Shown here: positions 1 through 7,342 of the stretch, piece after piece
Numbering within the stretch: the stretch's first letter is position 1
How the letters are laid out: the number at the start of each line of letters is the position of its first letter
Source: Chryseobacterium sp. JM1
GTDB taxonomy: Bacteria; Bacteroidota; Bacteroidia; Flavobacteriales; Weeksellaceae
Length of the DNA: 64,000 nucleotides
Direction of reading: 5' to 3'
Assembly: GCF_000737715.1 (NCBI RefSeq)
Contig: NZ_JPRN01000002.1
Location: 558,001-622,000, forward strand
Made by a program: the position numbers and the translations under genes
The notes under the pieces: generated by a model
Databases searched by the model: none
What the model was told of the DNA's origin: nothing
The model's input: the letters and a program-made list of their open reading frames with translations, nothing else

Positions 1-446
1 TTCAGGACTTGGAAACTTCCACTAAAAATAAATGCTGTTCTCTAAAAATTCTAAAACTTGCGCGGAATTACTATTTCTGCTTCGTTTCAGGGACAGTCCC
101 GCGCTTCGGACAGTAGAATTTTCTTAACGTTCACAGCATTTATTTTCTTAACGCTCCACTTTCCTATGTCAGATTGTAACGGTTGTAAAACCAATTCTCC
201 CAAAACTTTGTAATATATCAGCAGCTTTAAATTTTATCGCAGATAAAATCCTCGCGCCTTAACAACATATTGCATGAAAAATAATAGCGTCTTTGCGATT
301 TTACAACAAAAAAATATGATTTAAAATATTGATAATCAGTAGTTAATTTCCGGGTTTTTCACCTACGCAATAAAGGTGTTTTTCCTCATAACTTTAATGT
401 ATACTCTGCCGAAATTTGCTTTATAAAACCAATAAAAACTATAGTT
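1..446. repeat. Non-coding start of window with a long imperfect inverted repeat
   Basis: No credible gene is seen here. Positions 25-38 (AAAATAAATGCTGT) pair with 133-146, and 45-53 (AAAATTCTA) pair with 114-122. Between them lies a small palindrome, GGGACAGTCCC, at 90-100. Together they would form one hairpin about 120 nt long. A second, separate hairpin (ATTTTATC-GCA-GATAAAAT-like) sits at 231-249. The promoter of the next gene probably lies in 380-446, but I see no convincing TAnnTTTG box. Confidence 0.5.
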
Positions 447-728
447 ATGGCCACTAAAAAGCAATTTTTCGTTTCACTGGAAGGCGTAGACCTTACCGAT
501 GAACAGTTGAAAAACATCGACAGAGGAATTCAGAGCGTTGTTCTTTCTGAACTTTCAAAGATTGATAATACCCAGGCTTTCGGAGCTCACAGAGACTTCA
601 AAGGACTGGTAAGACCCTTGAAAATTAAAGACTGGTTTCCTTGGGGAATCATTATTTTCAAACCGGGAATTGATATTCAGAGCCAGTTGAAAGACATCCA
701 GGGTCAAATAAAAAGCTATGGAGGCTAA
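447..728 (+). CDS. Small hypothetical protein (93 aa)
   Basis: I do not recognise this 93-residue protein. It has no signal peptide and no clear membrane segment. The middle part has a hydrophobic patch (WFPWGIIIFKPG), and the C-terminus looks helical and polar. The ATG is the first in frame after a non-coding stretch. The last 11 nt overlap the next gene, which suggests that the two are translated together. It is supported as a real gene by its length, its codon usage and the overlap with its neighbour. The function is unknown. Confidence 0.6.
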   Translation: MATKKQFFVSLEGVDLTDEQLKNIDRGIQSVVLSELSKIDNTQAFGAHRDFKGLVRPLKIKDWFPWGIIIFKPGIDIQSQLKDIQGQIKSYGG

Positions 729-1128
729 TTCCAATACTTCAAAAAAGAGGTGTCCCAGTTATGTAGGAAAAGTTGGGGCACAGCTTTTTGGAGTGGTCAA
801 CAAAGACGGTAAGGTACAGTTCATAACACCGCTCACCGTCACAGAGGATTTTCTGGATCAGAATCAGGATAAAACCAGTCTTGAACAGAGATTCCGGTTT
901 ACAGGAAAATGCGTTGAAAAAGGCTGTGCGCAATGGAATGCAGAAGAATCCAAATGTTCTTTGTCTCAAAAGGTTCAGAATCTGGATATCCATAAGGAAA
1001 AAGAACTGTTCTTTTGCCCGATCCGTTCTCAGTGCAGATGGTTTTCCCAGGACGGAAAAGAAGCCTGTTTTTCGTGCAATGAAGTAACGAGAAATATGGA
1101 GGAACTTCTTCTTACTATTCAACAATAA
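718..1128 (+). CDS. Cys-rich hypothetical protein (136 aa)
   Basis: An unrecognised cytoplasmic protein with eight cysteines at residues 12, 65, 70, 80, 100, 106, 117 and 120. The last four form C-x5-C-x10-C-x2-C, inside CPIRSQCRWF and ACFSC. Spacing of this kind often binds zinc or an iron-sulfur cluster, which is inference only. There is no signal peptide, so the cysteines probably stay reduced and act as metal ligands. The start overlaps the end of the upstream 93-residue gene by 11 nt, so the pair is probably one operon. It ends directly at a terminator hairpin. Confidence 0.65.
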   Translation: MEANSNTSKKRCPSYVGKVGAQLFGVVNKDGKVQFITPLTVTEDFLDQNQDKTSLEQRFRFTGKCVEKGCAQWNAEESKCSLSQKVQNLDIHKEKELFFCPIRSQCRWFSQDGKEACFSCNEVTRNMEELLLTIQQ

Positions 1129-1160
1129 AAAAGACGTTTCAATTTGAAGCGTCTTTTTGT
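1127..1160. terminator. Bidirectional terminator between convergent genes
   Basis: The stem AAAAGACG-TTTC pairs with GAAG-CGTCTTTT around a short AATTT loop, with A-runs on the left and T-runs on the right. It ends the Cys-rich gene on the plus strand and the cupin-like gene on the minus strand. Confidence 0.75.
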
Positions 1161-1161
1161 T

Positions 1162-2043
1162 TTATTTCGGTAAGCCTCTTTTTAAGGCCAGTTCTGCGGT
1201 CTTAACGGCTGCTTTTTCTTTCCATTCCATATAAGTGGTTTTAAAATTGGACTTCATAATGTCATCGAACTTACGCTGTACGGTCAGATTCCATAGAGAG
1301 TGCGCTTTCACAGCCCACGATTTGTCCCAGGCCCTCAGAGAGATAGAGAAACTTCCGTCCAGATACTTCATCCAGTGCCACCATCCGGTAGGCATGAAAA
1401 GGGTGTCACCGTGCTCCAGGAAACATTCAATTCCTTCTACACCATCTAAAGCCGGATATTTCTCAAAGTCAGGATTGTCGATATCATAATCTTCCAGCGC
1501 ATAGGTGGCGTATGGAAGTCTGTACAGTCTTTCTTTCCATTTATATTCAAACAGCTTCACATGCTTTCTTCCGTTGAAGTGCGTGTGGAATATATGTGCC
1601 ATATCAATATCAAAATGAAGGAATGTCACAGAACTTTTTCCACCAAAAAACATGGATGGATATTTATCAAGGAAACCGCCCATAAGCTCTTTGGGAGCAA
1701 TAAAATCGTCCATCAGTTTATTAGCGTGTTTTATCGGGTCAAAAAAGAAAATTCTAAGATCAGTAGGCTCTCTTTGGATAAGATCTATATAATCTCCGAA
1801 CTTCATTTTTGTAGTGGGCGTGTTAATGGGAGCAGCTGGATCGGCTTTTTTAGAATCGTAAAGAGGAACTTCTACATCACCTACCACTTCCTTTACATAA
1901 TCCATGGTCCACTTCTGGTAAGCAGGCCATTTTCTTGCCATGTTTTTAATGACAACGGGCCTTCTGGGCTTTAGATATTTTTCCATAAACTCTTCCTGAG
2001 TAATATCATCTACAACATCTATAGGCTTTAAAATAATTCCCAT
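1162..2043 (-). CDS. JmjC/cupin_8-like Fe(II)/2-oxoglutarate oxygenase-type protein
   Basis: 293 residues with the fold signature of cupin-like JmjC proteins. The N-terminal part has the family's RRPVVIKNMARKWPAY segment (27-42). The likely iron triad is His143-x-Asp145 in LHFDID and His223 in GWWHWM. Family members hydroxylate protein side chains or small molecules with Fe(II), O2 and 2-oxoglutarate. The substrate here cannot be told. It has no signal peptide, so it is cytoplasmic. It is a single gene, convergent with the upstream pair and sharing their terminator. Its promoter region is the 500-bp AT-rich gap shared with the divergent outer-membrane gene at 2540. Confidence 0.75.
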   Translation of the reverse strand: MGIILKPIDVVDDITQEEFMEKYLKPRRPVVIKNMARKWPAYQKWTMDYVKEVVGDVEVPLYDSKKADPAAPINTPTTKMKFGDYIDLIQREPTDLRIFFFDPIKHANKLMDDFIAPKELMGGFLDKYPSMFFGGKSSVTFLHFDIDMAHIFHTHFNGRKHVKLFEYKWKERLYRLPYATYALEDYDIDNPDFEKYPALDGVEGIECFLEHGDTLFMPTGWWHWMKYLDGSFSISLRAWDKSWAVKAHSLWNLTVQRKFDDIMKSNFKTTYMEWKEKAAVKTAELALKRGLPK

Positions 2044-2539
2044 TCTATAAATTTTATGTTACAAAATTATTAAATAAATATATATGAATCAGTGTTTAAG
2101 TTTTTTTTAATCTATGATTCAAATCACTTTTAACTATTTAGACTAAATAAAAATATTAAAAATTATTCTTTTATTGAAACTCTTTGCTTATTCCCTATGA
2201 TAAGACAATATTTTCCTGAAAATCATTACACCGGAGTAAAATAGACTGAATTGATTCGATATAAATTTAATGATAAGATTTTAAAGAATTGATATACCAA
2301 ACGAATTTTAATAATAAAATTGACAGAGTGGTATTCAAATCTTAATAATCTTGATTTTTAAGGTGATAAGCTGCTCTTAAAACATATTTTTTTAAAACTT
2401 TTTATCAAAAGTTTAGATATATCAAAAATATAACTATGTTTGTAGTGATAAAGCATTTAACCTTTGTCCATAAAATACATCTTTATAAAAAGTGTAACAA
2501 AAAACACAAGCTACGAACTAATTAGGCAAATAATAAATT
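2044..2539. other. AT-rich divergent intergenic region
   Basis: About 500 bp without an ORF of note between two divergent genes. It should hold both promoters. I can point only to the plus-strand box at 2412-2442. No repeat or strong hairpin is seen. Confidence 0.5.
2412..2442 (+). promoter_or_regulatory. Candidate Bacteroidota promoter for the outer-membrane gene
   Basis: The -7 box TATGTTTG at 2435-2442 fits TAnnTTTG, with a TTTA at 2412-2415 as a weak -33 box and a 19-nt spacer. It lies about 100 nt before the ATG at 2540. Confidence 0.45.
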
Positions 2540-5218
2540 ATGAAAAGAAAGATATCTCTATTTCTGATGCTTTTTTTTACGGTGCTCACCTTTGCACAGA
2601 AAACGGTATCAGGAAAAATTACCGATGAAGACGGATCACCTGTCCCAAGCGCCAGTGTTACCATAGAAGAACCGGGTAAAGATGCTATTTTAGCATACGG
2701 GATCACCAATTCTAAAGGAGAATACAAAGTTACATTTACTTCCCCGGAGGCTAATGTAGACCTGAAAGTAAAAGCTTTCAACCAAAAACCCCTGACAAAA
2801 CAGATCAGCAACAGCGATCAGACACTTACCTTCAAAATGCAGTCTGAAGCTACAGAAATAAAAGAAGTACAGCTGAAAACAAAGATGATCACTGCAAGAG
2901 GTGACACTATTGCTTATGATCTGAAAGCCTTCGACAGCAAAAGTGACAGAACGCTTGCCGATGTAATGCGAAAAATTCCGGGCATCGAAGTCAATAAAGA
3001 CGGAACCATTCTTTACCAGGGAAATGCCATCAATAAATTCTATGTGAATGGGAAAGACCTTATGGAAGGTGGATATGGAACAATCAACAACTCGCTTCCA
3101 AAAGATGCCGTACAAAAAGTGGAGGTTCTTGAAAACCACCAGCCGGTAAAAATTCTGCAGGATAAAGTACCTTCCGATCAGGCAGCCATCAATATCAAAC
3201 TGAAAAACTCCGTTACCATGACCGGAAGAGGAGAAGTAGGAACTGGTTTTGGAGATCCGTGGCTATGGAATGTTAAGCTGACCCCAATGTTTTTCGGACA
3301 GAAAAGCCAGTGGGTAGTGAATTACAAGACCAATAATATGGGAGAGCAGGTGGAAAATGAGGGGAATATTTTAGCTTTTGGAAACAGATTCGAAGGACGA
3401 AGAATTAATGCTTCTCAAAATGACTGGCTGAATGTAGAAAATGCAAGCACACCCAACCTTCCGGTAAAAAGATATTTAATGAACAACGTACATTATTTAT
3501 CTGCCAACTACCTGACCAATATCGACAAAAAGAAAGAGTGGGAGTTGAAGGCTAATGCCAACTATACGAATAATGCGGTGGAAAGAGAGTCTTACAGCCA
3601 GACAGATTATTTCGGAGGAAGCTCTAACTATACCAATATTCTTAATAATTTTTACACAGATAAAGCAAAAGGAGAATTGATATTTACAAAGAATGCTAAG
3701 AAAGGATTCTTTAAAAATACAACAAGTTTCTCCCAATACTGGAATGCGGACCGGGGGATTGTTGACAGAACAGATGCGAAAGATGGCTCATTCAGACATG
3801 CAGATGAGGCGGTAGAATCTCCTACCACATCATTTCAAAACTCTTTGAGTACCATTATTCCATGGAAAGAAAAAATGGTTAATGTATTATCTTTTGTAAG
3901 CTATCAGACAGATAAACAAAACCTGGAAGTTTCCCCGTCGTCATATTTAGGGATTCCGGGATTCACGCCGTCAGCAAGTAGTGATTTTGTTCGTCAGAAT
4001 CTAAGACTTAAAACTTTTGAAGCCAACCATTCTGCCAATATTAGTTTTTCATCAAAAGGATGGACATTTACTCCGGAAGTTGGATTTAATTTTAAAACAA
4101 CAGATCTGGTTTCAGACTTGTCAAATATTACCACCACGGGAGTACTTCCATCACAATATAGTAATGATCTGAAATATACAACAGCAACACCTTATGGAAG
4201 CTTAGGGCTAAACTATAAGAGTGAATCCTGGATGTTATATGCTAACTTTCCTGTAAATTCAAATAATATTAAAGCAGATGATCCGCTAAGAAATGTTTCA
4301 AAAACCGTAAATAAAGTTACTTTTGAACCTAATGTCTTTGCACAGTACTCTTTTGCTTCTTTCTGGAAAGCTTCAGTGAGTGCTAACATCAATAATAATT
4401 TTGGAGAAATAAACACAGCCTATTCAGGATTCCTGATGACTTCACCAAGCGGGATTAACGCAATGGACATCAATAATCCAATCCCTCAGAATAACAATAA
4501 ATCTGCAGGAACAAGAATAGAGTACAGAAACCCATTGAATAATTTATTCTTTAATGTGAGTTACAGATTTTCTGATGCCAAAAGAAACCTGATCTCAAAC
4601 CCAACGATCAATGGGCCGGGATACAGCATCATGAAATACATTGAGCAGGATAACCATATTTTAAATAATGGATATACTGCAGAAATAGGAAAATATTTCC
4701 CGAAATTTAAGACCAATGCTTCCCTTAGCTACAGTAACAATACAACGAAATCTGACGCGTTTTTAAATGATGATGCTTATACCAACAACAACAATGGTCA
4801 GTCTTATGGTATTAAATTCAACAACACTTATTTCAGCTGGATGAGTGTGGATTATAATGCAAGTATTTCCAGAACAAAACAGACCAGTACAGGAGGGATC
4901 AACTCAAACGCCATCAGAACCGGATTTACACACAATCTTGGCGTGTTTTTCTACCCTGTTGAAAATCATACGGTTGGATTTAACTGGGATCAGGTAAATA
5001 CCAACGCTGCTGATCAAAAATACCATAATGGATTCTACGATGTTTCCTATCAGTTTACCTGGTCTAAAAAGAAAATTGATTTTGAGCTTAAATGGATGAA
5101 TATTGCAAACAAAAAAGTATTCGAAACCTATGATATCAATACTACAAATATTACGTTTACAAGATATCAGCTTCGCCCAAGCCAGGTGATGTTTACTGTA
5201 AAATTCAACTTTAAGTAA
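2540..5218 (+). CDS. Outer-membrane beta-barrel protein, TonB-receptor-like with CarboxypepD_reg-like domain
   Basis: 892 residues. A signal peptide ends near residue 19 (LTFAQ). A carboxypeptidase-regulatory-like beta-sandwich follows (about 22-105, start KTVSGKITDEDGSPVPSASV). A plug-like domain (about 120-230) has the typical DVMRKIPGIEVNKDG segment. The remainder is an aromatic-rich barrel ending FTVKFNFK. This is the outer membrane beta-barrel family 3 type common in Bacteroidota, related to TonB-dependent receptors. No SusD or enzyme partner is adjacent, so the substrate is unknown. It is a single gene with its own promoter and terminator. Confidence 0.8.
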   Translation: MKRKISLFLMLFFTVLTFAQKTVSGKITDEDGSPVPSASVTIEEPGKDAILAYGITNSKGEYKVTFTSPEANVDLKVKAFNQKPLTKQISNSDQTLTFKMQSEATEIKEVQLKTKMITARGDTIAYDLKAFDSKSDRTLADVMRKIPGIEVNKDGTILYQGNAINKFYVNGKDLMEGGYGTINNSLPKDAVQKVEVLENHQPVKILQDKVPSDQAAINIKLKNSVTMTGRGEVGTGFGDPWLWNVKLTPMFFGQKSQWVVNYKTNNMGEQVENEGNILAFGNRFEGRRINASQNDWLNVENASTPNLPVKRYLMNNVHYLSANYLTNIDKKKEWELKANANYTNNAVERESYSQTDYFGGSSNYTNILNNFYTDKAKGELIFTKNAKKGFFKNTTSFSQYWNADRGIVDRTDAKDGSFRHADEAVESPTTSFQNSLSTIIPWKEKMVNVLSFVSYQTDKQNLEVSPSSYLGIPGFTPSASSDFVRQNLRLKTFEANHSANISFSSKGWTFTPEVGFNFKTTDLVSDLSNITTTGVLPSQYSNDLKYTTATPYGSLGLNYKSESWMLYANFPVNSNNIKADDPLRNVSKTVNKVTFEPNVFAQYSFASFWKASVSANINNNFGEINTAYSGFLMTSPSGINAMDINNPIPQNNNKSAGTRIEYRNPLNNLFFNVSYRFSDAKRNLISNPTINGPGYSIMKYIEQDNHILNNGYTAEIGKYFPKFKTNASLSYSNNTTKSDAFLNDDAYTNNNNGQSYGIKFNNTYFSWMSVDYNASISRTKQTSTGGINSNAIRTGFTHNLGVFFYPVENHTVGFNWDQVNTNAADQKYHNGFYDVSYQFTWSKKKIDFELKWMNIANKKVFETYDINTTNITFTRYQLRPSQVMFTVKFNFK

Positions 5219-5237
5219 CAATACAAGACAATAAATG

Positions 5238-5271
5238 AAAAAACCAATCCCACACAGAGATTGGTTTTTTT
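5238..5271 (+). terminator. Rho-independent terminator
   Basis: The stem AAAAAACCAATC / GATTGGTTTTTT has a 9-nt loop and is followed by more T. It lies 20 nt after the stop of the outer-membrane gene. The A-run on the other side may also serve the convergent DinB gene. Confidence 0.85.
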
Positions 5272-5293
5272 GTTTGAGATATATTCTGTTTTT

Positions 5294-5791
5294 CTAAAAG
5301 CTCTGCTGGTCGGCTGTCGGTCCGTAGCTTCCAGGAAGAGTGATGTCATTCAGCCGGTAATAAACTCCCAGCTGAGCACGGTGGTGAGTAATTTGGTTCA
5401 AAGAATGACGGATCGATCCGTATTTCGTCCATTTGGCGACTTCGTGACCGTTGTTTTTTAAAGCCCAGTATTCGTTGAGGTCTTCTTCTTTAGCGTTTTT
5501 CAAGGATTCATTGGCAGATTTAAAGTTCTCATCCAGTGTTTGCAACAGATCTTCTTTTGTCGAAAGATGCTTCGGCTGATAATCGCCTTTGGCAAAATCA
5601 AGATCTGAAGTTTTAAGCATCGTATCCGGCCATCCGAAAATTTCCGAAATATGAGTGGCAAGGGGCATCATTTTCATGCTTTTCTCATGGGGAGCATAGT
5701 CGTTTTTTCCATCGGGATAAACTTCGAAGAACTTTCTGGTCGTCTGATACTCAGTTTCAAGCTCGTCTCTGAATTGTGATAAAGTGTCCAT
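5294..5791 (-). CDS. DinB-family protein
   Basis: 165 residues that fit the four-helix DinB/YfiT-like fold. His47 (ATHISE) and the C-terminal ITHHRAQLGVYYRLN (134-148) followed by PGSYGPTADQ are typical of one DinB group. These proteins bind a divalent metal with three histidines, and some are thiol transferases. Most have no known reaction. By comparison with the usual H-x3-H pattern, the position four before His137 is Gln133 here, so one ligand may be missing or moved. There is no signal peptide. It is a single gene facing the outer-membrane gene. Confidence 0.75.
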   Translation of the reverse strand: MDTLSQFRDELETEYQTTRKFFEVYPDGKNDYAPHEKSMKMMPLATHISEIFGWPDTMLKTSDLDFAKGDYQPKHLSTKEDLLQTLDENFKSANESLKNAKEEDLNEYWALKNNGHEVAKWTKYGSIRHSLNQITHHRAQLGVYYRLNDITLPGSYGPTADQQSF

Positions 5792-6040
5792 ACTATTTTG
5801 TTTTTAAGTACTTAAAGGTAAGTCTTTTATGAAGGAAAACGTTTTAACGGAATCATAATTTTATTCTAAAACAGTTCGTAGGATGAAAATGATTCGGAGA
5901 ATATTGAAAAAGAAACGAAAGAATATGGAAGGGTAATTGTGTACTGATGATCAGTTGTTTAAAGAGAGGTAAATAATTTTTTGAAAAAAAACTGTAACAT
6001 ATTTCAATAACCTGTAACTAATTATATAAACATTATCACA

Positions 6041-6952
6041 ATGAAAAATTTATTTTCTGTATTCTTTATCGCTCTTTTTGCTCTGGCATCGGCGCAGGAT
6101 TCTAAAGAATCAAAAGAAACAGCAAACCGTTTCTTTTACGAGCTTACTTTTAAGCCGAAGAAAGACTCTGCAAAAATGGACAATGTAGTGATGGCCCTTG
6201 ATATTGTTAAGGGTAGATCTATTTACAGAGACTTTACCGCTGTTGGTCAGGATTCAATTCTAAAAGTTCAAATTGAAGCAATGCAGAAGGCAGGAGTCTA
6301 CAAAGACATGTCCAAATCTTTCAAAATGCCAAAGTTTTCAGAAAAAATTGTGAAAACTTATCCAAATATGGAAATTCAGTATATTGAAAGAATTGCAAGC
6401 GGATTTTCTCCAATGAGCATCGGATATAATGAAACGGCAAAATTCGATTGGAAAATTTCTGATGAAAAAGCAAAAATAGGAACTTACAACGCCCAAAAAG
6501 CGACAACAGAATTTGGAGGAAAAAAGTGGACGGCTTGGTTCAGTTCTGAACTTCCTTTTCAGGATGGACCCTATAAATTTTCAGGACTTCCAGGCTTGAT
6601 CGTAAAGATTGAGGATGAAGGCAAAAACTATTCCTGGGTTCTTAAAGGAAACAAAAAAGTTCCAAATTGGGATGAAGTAACTTACATGGAAAAAATTTCA
6701 AATGTTGGTTTAAAAGTAACAGAAATGCCAAGAGATAAGTTTGAGAAAACATTTAATGATTTTAAAAAAGATCCTTTTGCAACAGTAAGACCCATGATGA
6801 CACAGGAAATGATGTCCAAATCAATTCCGGGAATGGACGGAACCATCGGAGACATGATGAAAAAGCAGGAAAAAGGCTACAAAGATTTCTTTAGTGCTAA
6901 TGATAACCCAATAGAAACTTCCTCACAAACTCCCGAGAAAAAGAAAAAATAG
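6041..6952 (+). CDS. GLPGLI family protein
   Basis: 303 residues with a signal peptide cleaved after ALASA (residue 18). The naming motif GLPGLI is at 182-187, directly after DGPYKFS. GLPGLI proteins are secreted Bacteroidota proteins of unknown function, often found beside TonB-dependent receptors or outer-membrane beta-barrel proteins. The C-terminus is Lys-rich (PEKKKK). It stands alone with its own terminator. A functional tie to the barrel protein at 2540 is possible, but the genes are not in one operon. Confidence 0.85.
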   Translation: MKNLFSVFFIALFALASAQDSKESKETANRFFYELTFKPKKDSAKMDNVVMALDIVKGRSIYRDFTAVGQDSILKVQIEAMQKAGVYKDMSKSFKMPKFSEKIVKTYPNMEIQYIERIASGFSPMSIGYNETAKFDWKISDEKAKIGTYNAQKATTEFGGKKWTAWFSSELPFQDGPYKFSGLPGLIVKIEDEGKNYSWVLKGNKKVPNWDEVTYMEKISNVGLKVTEMPRDKFEKTFNDFKKDPFATVRPMMTQEMMSKSIPGMDGTIGDMMKKQEKGYKDFFSANDNPIETSSQTPEKKKK

Positions 6953-6982
6953 AACATTCATATCAACTAAATTATATTTTTG

Positions 6983-7023
6983 AATCAACCCAGATACAGC
7001 CATGTATTTGGGTTGATTTCTTT
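6983..7023 (+). terminator. Rho-independent terminator after the GLPGLI gene
   Basis: AATCAACCCA (6983-6992) pairs with TGGGTTGATT (7009-7018), with an inner ATACA/TGTAT pairing, followed by TCTTTC. Confidence 0.7.
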
Positions 7024-7035
7024 CATACCCATCGT

Positions 7036-7067
7036 TATTTAGATTAAATTTAAATAGCGTATATTTG
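7036..7067 (+). promoter_or_regulatory. feo promoter with palindromic candidate iron box
   Basis: The -7 box TATATTTG is at 7060-7067. The spacer and -33 area are occupied by a 21-bp near-palindrome at 7036-7056 (core TTTAGATTAAATTTAAA), symmetric at 18 of 21 positions. It resembles DtxR-type iron boxes. Bound repressor would block the promoter. It lies 20 nt before the feoA start. Confidence 0.6.
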
Positions 7068-7087
7068 CCCTTACTAAAAAGCAGGTT

Positions 7088-7342
7088 TTGAAAGAGAAGG
7101 ACTTACATAAATTAAGCACATTCCCTAAAAACAAAATGGGGAAGATTTTGGGCTATGATAACGATCACCTGAAAATGCCTAACAAGATTATAGAAATGGG
7201 ATTGCTGCCGGAAACAATTTTCAGAATATTGTACCAGGCACCATTCAATGGTCCTATGTATGTAGAATTTGGAGAGGAAAAAAGCAGAATCGCTCTACGT
7301 GAAGAAGAGGGAAATTATATCATTGTTGAAGAATTGAATTAA
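7088..7342 (+). CDS. feoA: FeoA, ferrous iron transport accessory protein
   Basis: 84 residues with the SH3-like FeoA fold. IIEMGLLPETIFRILYQAP and the final IALREEEGNYIIVEEL strands are typical. FeoA binds the cytoplasmic side of FeoB and is needed for Fe(II) uptake. The start is TTG at 7088, because no ATG lies in frame near the beginning and the reading begins 21 nt after the -7 box. Its stop shares one base with the start of feoB, so the genes are translationally coupled. Confidence 0.9.
   Translation: MKEKDLHKLSTFPKNKMGKILGYDNDHLKMPNKIIEMGLLPETIFRILYQAPFNGPMYVEFGEEKSRIALREEEGNYIIVEELN

Noticed and set aside
1235..1974. Open frames antisense to the cupin-like gene
   Set aside because: They are shadows of a well-supported gene with clear active-site motifs. 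Their sequences look like frame-shifted translation.
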